Below, piece after piece: positions 7,710 through 15,931 of a DNA stretch of 64,000 nt. Under the pieces are notes generated by a model. That model saw only the letters and a list, made by a program, of their open reading frames with translations. It did no database searches and was not told the origin of the DNA. Made by a program: the position numbers and the translations under genes. Source of the DNA: Poriferisodalis sp963663635 (GTDB lineage: Bacteria; Actinomycetota; Acidimicrobiia; Acidimicrobiales; Poriferisodalaceae); assembly GCA_963663635.2 (NCBI GenBank), contig CAXXMY010000016.1:58903-122902 (forward strand). Direction: 5' to 3'. Positions within the stretch are counted from its first letter, which is position 1. Each line of letters begins with the position of its first letter.

Positions 7710-8784
7710 CGCAGCCCGCGATGTTCTCGCCGCGCTCGGTTGCGATCTCTCGCAGCTTCGCCTCCTCGGTCGAAGAGAGCTTGGCCGGAATCTCCACTCG
7801 TACGACGAAGTGCAAGTCGCCGCGTCCGCGACCGTTCGCTCTCGGCACGCCGAGACCGCTGAGCCGGATTGTGTCGTCGGCCTGAGTGCCGGGAACCACC
7901 ACGAGCTCCTGGGGCCCATCGAGCGTGGAGAATTCGACGTTCGCCCCGAGGGCAGCCTGGAACATCGTCACCTTCAACTCAGCCACGAGGCTGTCGCCCT
8001 GGCGCACGAAGACATCCGATTCCGCTACCCGTAGGTGCACATACAGATCGCCGGCTGGGCCCCCGCGTGGCCCCACTGATCCGCGGCCGCTTAACCGCAG
8101 GGTGGCACCGGTGTCCACACCCGGCGGCACTCGCACCACCAGCGAGACCTTCTCAGCCCGACGCCCGTCACCTCGACATACCGAACATGGCGAGGCGATC
8201 TCCTCGCCCATGCCGCGGCATCTTCCGCACGGCGCTGTGGTCACCATCTGACCGAGCAAGCTCTGGCGTACCTGGCGTACCTGGCCCACTCCGCCGCACG
8301 CGCTGCAAACGACCGGTGCGGTGCCGGGCGCGGCACCCGAGCCCTCGCAGTCGTCGCAGGCCACCAATGTTCGCACATCGATCGTCCGATCGACGCCAAA
8401 GATGGCTTCGGAGAAGTCGAGATCCACGACTGTCTCGTGGTCATCGCCGCGAGGCGGCCCGGCCGGCCCGCGTGAACGACCGCTGCGGAACGGATTCCCG
8501 CCGAAGAACGAGTCAAAGATGTCGTTCAGATCAAAGTCGAATCCCGCCCCGCCGCCAGCGCCTCGAAGGCCCTCGTGACCGAACTGGTCGTAACGCGCTC
8601 GGGCGTTCTTGTCGGAGAGGACCGCGTAGGCCTCGCTGATCTCCTTGAACCGCTCCTCGGCCTGATCGTCCCCAGGATTTGCATCAGGGTGGTGCTCTCG
8701 GGCTTTTCGGCGGTACGCACGCTTGAGTTCGTCGGGGGTGGCGTCCCGGCCCACATCGAGCAGGTCGTAGTAGTCCGCAGGCAT
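7666..8784 (-). CDS. dnaJ: Chaperone DnaJ (Hsp40)
   Basis: This is the co-chaperone that stimulates DnaK ATPase activity and delivers unfolded proteins. It shows an N-terminal J domain with the HPD motif (REHHPDAN), a Gly/Phe-rich stretch (GGGAGFDFDLNDIFDSFFGG), four CxxCxGxG zinc repeats (CDDCEGSG, CSACGGVG, CGRCRGMG, CSVCRGDG) and the C-terminal substrate domains. The ATG at 8784 starts MPADYYDLL, the standard N-terminus. An upstream in-frame extension would add 23 residues without homology. It lies 10 bases downstream of hrcA in the same operon. Confidence 0.95.
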   Translation of the reverse strand: MPADYYDLLDVGRDATPDELKRAYRRKAREHHPDANPGDDQAEERFKEISEAYAVLSDKNARARYDQFGHEGLRGAGGGAGFDFDLNDIFDSFFGGNPFRSGRSRGPAGPPRGDDHETVVDLDFSEAIFGVDRTIDVRTLVACDDCEGSGAAPGTAPVVCSACGGVGQVRQVRQSLLGQMVTTAPCGRCRGMGEEIASPCSVCRGDGRRAEKVSLVVRVPPGVDTGATLRLSGRGSVGPRGGPAGDLYVHLRVAESDVFVRQGDSLVAELKVTMFQAALGANVEFSTLDGPQELVVVPGTQADDTIRLSGLGVPRANGRGRGDLHFVVRVEIPAKLSSTEEAKLREIATERGENIAGCDELRNRRRKRRAKP

Positions 8785-8794
8785 GGAAGAAGTC

Positions 8795-9850
8795 TCAGTC
8801 CCGCAGCGGCGATGCGGTGCTGGCTGCGGTACGGGACGGCTCGCTCTCGCCAAGCGACGCGGACAGCCGTCGGCTCACGGTGTGCACGGCGGCAAGCGCT
8901 TTGGAGTAATCCATCCGCGTCGGACCCAGCAGACCGACGCTGCCGACCGTCTCACCGTCGACTTGATACGGCGCCACGACGACGGAGCAATCCGCCAACG
9001 GGGCCACACCGGTCTCGGAACCGATGGCCACGCTCAAGCCGCGGTCCACGAGGCTCCGCAGCAGCGCCACCACCAACAGTTGCTCTTCGAGCACCGACAG
9101 CACGGACCGCAACGATGACGCCGCTTCAAACTGCTCGGTGATCTTCGCGGTTCCGCCGACGTAGAGCTCGCGCGGCACCGTCTCGTCCAACGCGAGCGCC
9201 GCGAGCGCCGACCCAACGAGTGCGTCAGTTGACGGGTCGCCCGTCGCGCGAGCTGCATGGACGTCCGGACGGGTCTGGCCGATGAGTGCTTCGGACAAGA
9301 TCGCCGACGCGGATCCAACCGCGGGCCCAGCGGCGGCCGCGGCGAGATCGGGGCGGCCGTAGACATCGACGTACGCGCGCTCGACGGCGCCCGACGACAT
9401 CACCAGCACCAACAGAAGCCTGCCGCCGCCGAGGTCCACAAGCTGAGCCGAGCGGATCGTGTCGCGATCGATGCTGGGCGCGACCACCATCGCGGCGTAT
9501 TCGGTCAGATCCGAGAGCAGGCGGCTCGTGTCGGACAGCAGCTGTTCGATCTGGCCCTGGGCATGACCGAAGAACGCCCGCACCTGACGGATCTCGGAGC
9601 CGTCGAGCGTGCCAGGACCCAAGCCGTCGACGAAGTGGCGATAGCCCGCTTCGGTCGGAACCCGGCCGGCGCTCGTGTGCGGCTGCATCAGGAAGCCGCT
9701 GGCTTCGAGAGCGGCGAGATCATTGCGGACCGTGGCGGGCGACACGTCGAGCTGGGCCGCCTCGAGCACCGCTTGAGAACCGACCGGCTGCGCATTGTCG
9801 ATGAAGCTTTCGACCACCGCTCGCAGCACCTTGGCCCTGCGCTCGTCCAT
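8795..9850 (-). CDS. hrcA: Heat-inducible transcription repressor HrcA
   Basis: HrcA represses heat-shock operons by binding CIRCE operators. The N-terminal winged helix is clear (QLDVSPATVRNDLAALEASG, then HTSAGRVPTEAGYRHFVD), followed by the GAF-like regulatory part with the VGLLGPTRMDYSKALAAVH region near the C-terminus. I chose ATG 9850 because a strong GGAGGAGCG site stands directly before it; a TTG 21 bases upstream is less likely. The gene directly precedes dnaJ. I could not find a CIRCE inverted repeat in the 147 bases upstream, so local autoregulation is not supported by the sequence. Confidence 0.93.
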   Translation of the reverse strand: MDERRAKVLRAVVESFIDNAQPVGSQAVLEAAQLDVSPATVRNDLAALEASGFLMQPHTSAGRVPTEAGYRHFVDGLGPGTLDGSEIRQVRAFFGHAQGQIEQLLSDTSRLLSDLTEYAAMVVAPSIDRDTIRSAQLVDLGGGRLLLVLVMSSGAVERAYVDVYGRPDLAAAAAGPAVGSASAILSEALIGQTRPDVHAARATGDPSTDALVGSALAALALDETVPRELYVGGTAKITEQFEAASSLRSVLSVLEEQLLVVALLRSLVDRGLSVAIGSETGVAPLADCSVVVAPYQVDGETVGSVGLLGPTRMDYSKALAAVHTVSRRLSASLGESEPSRTAASTASPLRD

Positions 9851-9953
9851 CGCTCCTCCACCGCCCCGCAACCAATCGTGGATCGCCGAACGAGCGCGAT
9901 GCTACCGACCCCGCGGTTGGCAGCTTCTGGCCGGGATGGGACACTTCGGCAGC

Positions 9954-9981
9954 GCTGGCGGCGAGCCGCCTCGCCGCCAGC
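9954..9981 (-). terminator. Perfect 12-bp stem hairpin after lepA
   Basis: The arms at 9954-9965 and 9970-9981 are perfectly complementary over 12 bases, all but one arm position pair being G:C, with a four-base loop. The hairpin lies 16 bases past the lepA stop codon and about 100 bases before hrcA on the same strand. No run of T follows, so it would be a GC-type terminator or an RNA-processing or stability element that separates lepA from the hrcA-dnaJ operon. Confidence 0.5.
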
Positions 9982-9997
9982 CGCGTCCGCCGCGATG

Positions 9998-11812
9998 TCA
10001 GGTGTCGAGTCGAAGCGCTGACACGAAGGCCTCATTGGGCACTTCGACCCGTCCGATCGCCTTCATGCGCTTCTTGCCTTCCTTCTGGCGTTCGAGCAGC
10101 TTTCGCTTGCGGGTGATGTCGCCTCCGTAGCACTTCGAGAGCACATCTTTGCGCTTGGCCTTCACGGTCTCTCTGGCGATGATGCGCCCCCCGATTGCGG
10201 CCTGGATCGGAACATCAAAGAGCTGTCGCGGGATCAACTCGGCCAGCTTGGCCGTGATGGCCTTGCCGTAGGGGTAGGCACCGTCGCGGTGGCAGATGGT
10301 CGAGAACGCATCCACGGGCTCGCCGTTGAGCAGGACGTCCACGCGCACCAAGCGTTCGGACCGGTAGCCGGCCTGGTCGTAGTCGAGGCTGGCGTACCCC
10401 TGCGTCCGGCTCTTGAGCTGGTCAAAGAAATCTGTGACGACCTCGGCCAACGGCAGCTTGTAACGCAGTTCGACACGCTCGGGCGAGAGGTATTCCATGG
10501 CCATCATCGAGCCGCGCCGTGCTTGGCAGAGATCCATCACCGCGCCCGTGTACTCCGACGGCGTCAGCACCGAGACGTTGAGCATCGGCTCGGAGATCTC
10601 ATCGATGGCCGACGCCGGCGGCAGTGCGGACGGATTGTCAATCTCGAATTCGCTGCCGTCGTCGGTACGCACGCGGTACGCCACCGACGGTGCAGTGGCA
10701 ATGAGCGAGAGGTCGAACTCGCGCTCCAGGCGCTCGCGGACAATCTCCATGTGCAGCAGGCCCAGAAATCCGCACCGAAAGCCGAACCCGAGGGCGGAAG
10801 AAGTCTCCGGTTCAAAGGTCACCGAAGCATCGTTGAGCCGCAGCTTTGCCAATGCATCCCGCAATTCGGGATACTCATCGCCCTCGACGGGATACAGGCC
10901 ACAGAACACCATCGGCTTTGGATCGTCGTAGCCGGTCAGTGGTGCCGCGGCGGGCTCGCTCGCTCTGGTGACCGTTTCGCCCGAACGGGCCTGGGCAACG
11001 TCCTTGATGCCGGCGATGAGATAGCCCACCTCGCCGGGACCAAGGTGGTCGGTCGGCGATGTGCCTGGATCACGGACACCGACCTCCTCGGCGAGATGCA
11101 CGCCGCCGGCGTGCATGAATCGGAGCCGGTCTCCGGTCCGCAGGCGGCCATTGACGACACGCACCGATGACACGACGCCGCGGTACTGATCGAACGAGGA
11201 GTCAAAGATCAGTGCCTGCAGAGGCTCATCGGGACTCCCGGTCGGCGGTGGCACCCGGTCGACGATCGCGTCGAGCAACTCTGCGATGCCGTCGCCCGTC
11301 TTCGCCGAGATCGCCAGCACCTCGTCGGCGTCGATGCCGAGCACTCGCTCGATCTCGCCTGCGTACAGCTCGGGATCCGCTGCTGGAAGATCGATCTTGT
11401 TGAGCACGGGCACGATCGCGAGGTCGGCGTCAAGCGCCATGTAGCAATTGGCGAGCGTTTGGGCCTCGATGCCCTGAGCGGCGTCGACCAAGAGCACGAC
11501 GCCCTCGCAGGCTGCAAGGGAACGACTCACCTCGTACCCGAAATCGACGTGACCTGGTGTGTCGATGAGATGCAGCGTGTGGCCCCGCCATGTCACACGG
11601 ACGTTCTGCGCCTTGATCGTGATGCCTCGTTCTCGTTCGAGATCCATCGAATCGAGATACTGGGCGCGCATCGAGCGCGCCTCCACGGCGCCCGTCAGCT
11701 CCAGGATCCGGTCCGACAGCGTCGACTTTCCGTGGTCGATGTGGGCGATGATGGAGAAGTTCCGGATCGAGCCAGGCCCGACACCGGCAGACTCAGGGGG
11801 CACGTGGGGCAT
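9998..11812 (-). CDS. lepA: Translation elongation factor 4 (LepA)
   Basis: This is the ribosome-associated GTPase EF4. The G1 motif HIDHGKST, the switch region with RGITIKAQNVR, DTPGHVDFGYEV and NKIDL are all present. They are followed by EF-G-like domains and the LepA-specific C-terminal domain (SKCYGGDITRKRKLLERQKE). The ATG at 11812 gives 604 residues, the usual length. An in-frame ATG 33 bases upstream is possible, and the frame runs on much further upstream without homology. It is divergent from rpsT, with 105 bases between. Confidence 0.96.
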   Translation of the reverse strand: MPHVPPESAGVGPGSIRNFSIIAHIDHGKSTLSDRILELTGAVEARSMRAQYLDSMDLERERGITIKAQNVRVTWRGHTLHLIDTPGHVDFGYEVSRSLAACEGVVLLVDAAQGIEAQTLANCYMALDADLAIVPVLNKIDLPAADPELYAGEIERVLGIDADEVLAISAKTGDGIAELLDAIVDRVPPPTGSPDEPLQALIFDSSFDQYRGVVSSVRVVNGRLRTGDRLRFMHAGGVHLAEEVGVRDPGTSPTDHLGPGEVGYLIAGIKDVAQARSGETVTRASEPAAAPLTGYDDPKPMVFCGLYPVEGDEYPELRDALAKLRLNDASVTFEPETSSALGFGFRCGFLGLLHMEIVRERLEREFDLSLIATAPSVAYRVRTDDGSEFEIDNPSALPPASAIDEISEPMLNVSVLTPSEYTGAVMDLCQARRGSMMAMEYLSPERVELRYKLPLAEVVTDFFDQLKSRTQGYASLDYDQAGYRSERLVRVDVLLNGEPVDAFSTICHRDGAYPYGKAITAKLAELIPRQLFDVPIQAAIGGRIIARETVKAKRKDVLSKCYGGDITRKRKLLERQKEGKKRMKAIGRVEVPNEAFVSALRLDT

Positions 11813-11917
11813 CGCAGGCCGCACGGTACCCTGCTGAGCCGGCATCCCGGCAGGAGCGCGGCACCCCGGCGACAGCCGCAACGCACCGCCGACCCACTCT
11901 CGAAAGAGCACGATTTC
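11813..11917. promoter_or_regulatory. Divergent intergenic region between lepA and rpsT
   Basis: These 105 bases separate lepA on the minus strand and rpsT on the plus strand, so they should hold both start regions. The sequence is GC-rich, and I cannot fix -35/-10 boxes. Before rpsT only a weak purine run (GAAAGAG) stands in front of the GTG. The arrangement, with S20 divergent from EF4, suggests shared growth-rate control but nothing in the bases proves it. Confidence 0.3.
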
Positions 11918-12181
11918 GTGGCCAACATCAAGAGCCAGATCAAGCGCAACCGTCAGAATGAGACGCGACGCGTGCGAAATCGCGGAGTGCGGTCCGAGTT
12001 GCGGACCCGCGAGAAGGCCGTGGTTGCCGCTGCCGCCGCCGGTGAGCCCATAACAGAGCTGATGCGCTTGGCGCAGAAGCGAATCGACAAGGCCGCAGCG
12101 AAGGGCGTCATCCACTCCAACGAGGCTGATCGGCGCAAGTCCCACCTGATTGCCCGCGCCGCACGAATCGCAACCGACTGA
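11918..12181 (+). CDS. rpsT: 30S ribosomal protein S20
   Basis: This 87-residue basic protein matches bacterial S20, which binds 16S rRNA early in 30S assembly. It begins VANIKSQIKRNRQNETRRVR and ends with an RKSHLIARAAR-type helix. The start is GTG at 11918, where the conserved N-terminus begins; the open frame upstream overlaps lepA antisense and has no homology. A tandem repeat begins six bases after its stop. Confidence 0.95.
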   Translation: MANIKSQIKRNRQNETRRVRNRGVRSELRTREKAVVAAAAAGEPITELMRLAQKRIDKAAAKGVIHSNEADRRKSHLIARAARIATD

Positions 12182-12186
12182 GCCCT

Positions 12187-12270
12187 GGCGACTGGGCCCT
12201 GGCGACTGGGCCCCGGCAACTGGGCCCCGGCAACTGGGCCCCGGCAACTGGGCCCCGGCAACTGGGCCCA
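12187..12270. repeat. Six tandem 14-bp repeats after rpsT
   Basis: The unit GGCAACTGGGCCCC occurs six times head to tail. The first two copies read GGCG instead of GGCA, the first ends in T and the last ends in A. Each copy contains the palindrome GGGCCC, so the transcript could fold into many alternative hairpins. It lies between the 3' ends of rpsT and holA, which converge, and may serve as a bidirectional transcription stop. Tandem repeats like this often vary in copy number between strains. Confidence 0.85.
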
Positions 12271-12342
12271 GCCGTAGCGTCCCAGCAGTGGGGCAGTTCG
12301 CCCGGCGAATTCCTCGATTCAGACCGCTGCTCGTTCGCGGCC

Positions 12343-13314
12343 TCAACGAGCCGTTGCAGCGAGCCGCGCGCAGAGAATCTCTGTGACGCACTGGGGCGGA
12401 AGCCCCGAACGCCCTCGCAGATCCACGTCCGCCGCGGCGAGTAAGTCGACCGCACGCGCGATCCCTGCGGTTCCGCGTCGCCGGCATCCGTCGAGTGCCT
12501 TTCGGGCTGGAAACGTCGAGCCGCGCAGGCCCAAGATTTGGGCCGCTTCCCGCTCTGTCGCCGCATCAGCGCCGTCGAGGCGGGCCATCCGCGAAATGTG
12601 CGCTATGAGATTGGCCATCACTTGCAGCGGGTGACGACCGGCACCCCACATCCGCTGCAGCGCAGCGAGCGTGGCGCTCACATCCCCACGGTCGATCGCG
12701 TCGGTGAGGTCCCAGGGCGGAACATCGCCCTCGGAGCCGAGGTACGGAATGACATCGTCCGGTCCCAGACGGGCGCCGGGCCCGTACACCGCCTCGAGCG
12801 TCTCGAGGGTGGCACCCAATCGCGCCAGCTCATTGCCGAGGTGCTCGCTGATGCACTGACGCGCACGGGCATCGAGGCGCAGCGAAGTATCAGCGAGGCG
12901 CTCGTCGAGCCAGGTACGGCGATTCCGCGCTCCGCCCGGGACATCGGCAGCGATGCGCTGGCCGCCCGCGGCTTCGGCAGCCTCCACGAGCTTGCGGGGA
13001 GGACGACCGCCCTTCCATTCCACGACCAACGCGGTCGTCGGGCACGGATCTGCCAGCCACGCGATCAGCGGCTCGAGTTGGGCTGCGCCGAATCGACCCA
13101 GACCACGCCCGACCACGACCCGGTGCGTCGCCAGCATCGGCGGTGTTGATGCAGACAGCACCAAGTCTTCGACCGAGTATTCCTCGCCTGAGAATTCATC
13201 GAGCACATCGGACCGGTCGGCTGCTCCGACCAACTCGTCGACGGAAGCTCGAATCGCTTCGGCCACAAGCACGTCATCGGCACCGGTGATCACCCGCACC
13301 GCGCCAAATGCCAT
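12343..13314 (-). CDS. holA: DNA polymerase III delta subunit
   Basis: This is the clamp-loader delta subunit, which opens the beta clamp. The 323-residue length is typical. The sequence shows the AAA-like N-terminal region (VRVITGADDVLVAEAIRASV), the central GNELARLGATLETLEAVYG segment and the C-terminal collar (LTDAIDRGDVSATLAALQRM, MWGAGRHPLQVMANLIAHI). No Walker A is expected in delta. The ATG at 13314 is preferred over a TTG three bases upstream. It is downstream of comEC on the same strand, the common comEA-comEC-holA order. Confidence 0.9.
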   Translation of the reverse strand: MAFGAVRVITGADDVLVAEAIRASVDELVGAADRSDVLDEFSGEEYSVEDLVLSASTPPMLATHRVVVGRGLGRFGAAQLEPLIAWLADPCPTTALVVEWKGGRPPRKLVEAAEAAGGQRIAADVPGGARNRRTWLDERLADTSLRLDARARQCISEHLGNELARLGATLETLEAVYGPGARLGPDDVIPYLGSEGDVPPWDLTDAIDRGDVSATLAALQRMWGAGRHPLQVMANLIAHISRMARLDGADAATEREAAQILGLRGSTFPARKALDGCRRRGTAGIARAVDLLAAADVDLRGRSGLPPQCVTEILCARLAATAR

Positions 13315-13398
13315 CAAACGGCTCCCAAGTCGACGTTGCTGCGATCTTGTCGGCTCGTCGGACCAGTCTCCGCGCTGGGTCCCGCCATCACGGTGACG

Positions 13399-15318
13399 CT
13401 ACTGCGAGGCCGACACTGCGGGGTTGACATGCAGACGCTCACCGATCGCATCGACGACAAGATCACCGACGGGTGTCGGTGCGGTGACGGCGCTGTAGGG
13501 AACGAGCCCTCCCAGAGATGACGGGGCCAGCACGAGCGCCACCGAATGCCGCTCGTGCAGCGCCCGAACGGCTTCGCGTCCGGCCCGGCTCGCTGATCGA
13601 GCGATGAGGACATCGATGTCGTTGATTCCCGCAGTCGCAAGCTGATCGAGAGCTCTCGCAGCGTCCGGACGGTCGATGACGACCACGGTCGGGTCAATGC
13701 CACCGACGCTGAGGTGCTCGCTCGAAGGCAGCGCGGCACGCTGGCCGCTTGCAGCGATCCAGATCCCAATCGCAGCAGCTACAACGGCAATCGTGGGTGC
13801 TGCGGCGAAGCGGCGCCGAGCGAGCAGCGCTGTCGAGATGCAAGCGACGATGACAATTGCAGCCGTAGCTACCTCCGACGTCTCGATCTGCGGCCAGCCC
13901 GCCGCCGCTCCCCATCGGGCCACTGCTGCGACCCAGCCCATCATCATCTGCGTCGGCAGGTGAAGGAGCGCTGCGACGGCATCGCCCGCCAATCCTCCGG
14001 CGCGCCCGGCGACGAGTCCCCACACCATCGCGGGCCCGGCGAGCGGGCCGGCGAGCACGTTGGCGGGGACGCTCACCAGCGGCAATGAGCCGAACACCGC
14101 CAACTGGACCGGCAGGACGCCGACCTGGGCTGCGAGCGTCGCGGCCAGGGGCAGCCGGATCCATTGCGGTCCCCGAAGCAGTCCAGCAATGCGCCGGGTG
14201 CCCGCCACGATCGCCGCTGTGGCGGCTACCGACAGCTGGAAACCGACTGATCGCACGAGGAGCGGGTCGATGAGCAGCAGAACGATGATTGCGAGCGCGA
14301 GGAGACGCACCGAAGAAGCGCGCCGGCCCAATGACTGGGCTCCGACGGCGAGAGTCGCCAGCACGCAAGCTCGCAGGACTGACGGCTCACCACGGGTCAG
14401 CACGGCGAATTGTCCGAGCAGCACTGCGACTGCGCCCACCCGCATGGCCGGTCGAAGCCGGATGAGCAGCGGCGCCGCCAACAGAAGTACGAACGCCACA
14501 TTCGAGCCCGATACTGCGAGAAGATGCGTTAGGGCGGTGGCTCGAAAGTCGTGCACCACTTCGGGCAGCTGTCCACGGTCATCGCCGTAGACGAATCCAG
14601 CCAGGAGTGCCGCATCTCGTGGTGACAGCGAAGCACTGGAGCGCTCGATCAGGTTCCTCACCGCATTCGCCAGCCGAAACGGGGCGTTGCCGCCATCAAG
14701 GCGCCGCGCTGAATGGATCTGCGCCTGCCCCGCGAGGTGTCGAGGCCACAGGAAGGGGCGGTCGCGCGGCTCCGCCACTTCGGCGACACCAGAGATGCGC
14801 CAGCGCTCCCCGACTGCGGCATCGGCAAGTCGGTACGCGGCCGCACCGCGCGACCAGCCTTCCCAACGGTGCTCGCGACCTTCGATCTCGACAGAGAAGG
14901 GCATGGTCAACGCACCCTGACGCCAATGCGGATCCGCAACGATGACGGCCTCGCCGTCGAATGACCCTGCGACCGCTCCACTGAGATTGTGGGCTTGTTG
15001 ACCCATGGCTGCAGCAGCGAGCAACAACAGGCCCACCGGCAGCAGCACGCGAGTGTGCCTCGCTGCGCCTCCAACAAGGACTGCGGTGCCGCACCACCAC
15101 GGAACGTCGGGTGCCCACAGGGCGCCGATGGCGGTGGCAGCTGATCCTGCGACGATCCAACGGTCACTGATCGCACTGAGCAGCCTGAAGCGTCGCGGCG
15201 GAGCCCATGTGGCTTGCCGCACTTGTGCATCCAACGCCCCGCCGTTCCGGCTCAGTGCCCGGGCATGCAGCGGACCTCGACGGATTGTGCCCGCAAGCTG
15301 AAGGTCACGTCCGCGCAT
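13399..15318 (-). CDS. comEC: ComEC/Rec2-type DNA uptake channel with degenerate C-terminal domain
   Basis: ComEC forms the membrane pore through which single-stranded DNA enters during transformation. The competence domain is clear (ATALTHLLAVSGSNVAFVLL, then RACVLATLAVGAQSLGRR) with about ten hydrophobic segments. In many ComECs a metallo-beta-lactamase-like domain follows with an HxHxDH zinc motif. Here the last 130 or so residues keep only a short remnant (AGINDIDVLIARSASRAGRE) and no such motif, so no nuclease activity is expected from this protein. The ATG 15318 lies inside the end of comEA (14-base overlap). Confidence 0.85.
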   Translation of the reverse strand: MRGRDLQLAGTIRRGPLHARALSRNGGALDAQVRQATWAPPRRFRLLSAISDRWIVAGSAATAIGALWAPDVPWWCGTAVLVGGAARHTRVLLPVGLLLLAAAAMGQQAHNLSGAVAGSFDGEAVIVADPHWRQGALTMPFSVEIEGREHRWEGWSRGAAAYRLADAAVGERWRISGVAEVAEPRDRPFLWPRHLAGQAQIHSARRLDGGNAPFRLANAVRNLIERSSASLSPRDAALLAGFVYGDDRGQLPEVVHDFRATALTHLLAVSGSNVAFVLLLAAPLLIRLRPAMRVGAVAVLLGQFAVLTRGEPSVLRACVLATLAVGAQSLGRRASSVRLLALAIIVLLLIDPLLVRSVGFQLSVAATAAIVAGTRRIAGLLRGPQWIRLPLAATLAAQVGVLPVQLAVFGSLPLVSVPANVLAGPLAGPAMVWGLVAGRAGGLAGDAVAALLHLPTQMMMGWVAAVARWGAAAGWPQIETSEVATAAIVIVACISTALLARRRFAAAPTIAVVAAAIGIWIAASGQRAALPSSEHLSVGGIDPTVVVIDRPDAARALDQLATAGINDIDVLIARSASRAGREAVRALHERHSVALVLAPSSLGGLVPYSAVTAPTPVGDLVVDAIGERLHVNPAVSASQ

Positions 15319-15922
15319 GCGACCGCAACTGTTCGAGCTTGCTCGGGCCGATGCCCGGGACATCTGTCAACGCGTCGAGCGAGCCAAATGGCCCGTGCTC
15401 GCTGCGGAAAGCGAAGATGGCTGTCGCCAGAGAGTGCCCGATGCCTGGCAGCCGCTCAAGTTGTGCCGCCGTTGCTGTGTTGAGATCGAGCGGCCCCGTG
15501 GCGTCAGTGAGCCCTTGCCCTGCCGGTGGAGCCTCGCCCCGCGTCGGTACGTAGACCTGCTGCCCGTCCCTCAGCGACTCAGCCAGATTGACGGCCGCGG
15601 TGTCTGCTTGGGGCCTCGGCCCTCCCGCGAATTCCAGCAAATCGCCGATCCGATACCCACTCGGCACCTCGTACAGCCCTGGCCGATCCACGGCACCGGC
15701 GAGGTGCACGCGCACCGATGTCGGCTGCGTCGTGGCAACTGGCGGGGGCGCCCCGCTGGCGGCGAGCGGGAGTTCAATCGGCTCGGGAGCGCCGTGACGC
15801 ACCCCGGCCAGGAACGCCACTGCGACGACGGCCGCCAACGCTGCCACCAGCACCGCAGCGTGGGCCACGCCGATGCGTCGCACAAAGCTCGCAGCCTCGG
15901 CTGCGACGGACCGCCAATCCAC
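15305..15922 (-). CDS. comEA: Competence DNA-binding protein ComEA
   Basis: This 205-residue exported DNA receptor has one N-terminal membrane anchor (AAVLVAALAAVVAVAFLAGV), an SLBB domain (VRVHLAGAVDRPGLYEVPSG) at about residues 70-125 and a helix-hairpin-helix pair at the C-terminus (LDLNTATAAQLERLPGIGHS and DALTDVPGIGPSKLEQLR) that binds DNA. It is translationally coupled to comEC by a 14-base overlap. Confidence 0.93.
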   Translation of the reverse strand: MDWRSVAAEAASFVRRIGVAHAAVLVAALAAVVAVAFLAGVRHGAPEPIELPLAASGAPPPVATTQPTSVRVHLAGAVDRPGLYEVPSGYRIGDLLEFAGGPRPQADTAAVNLAESLRDGQQVYVPTRGEAPPAGQGLTDATGPLDLNTATAAQLERLPGIGHSLATAIFAFRSEHGPFGSLDALTDVPGIGPSKLEQLRSHART

Positions 15923-15931
15923 ACGGCGACA

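Noticed and set aside
9851..9997. CIRCE operator upstream of hrcA
   Set aside because: No TTAGCACTC/GAGTGCTAA-like pair is present; only the GC hairpin after lepA was found.
10289..11170. 293-codon plus-strand frame
   Set aside because: It is antisense to lepA and has no recognisable features.
12187..12270. Possible CRISPR array
   Set aside because: The repeats are 14 bp and directly adjacent with no spacers, so this is a simple tandem repeat.
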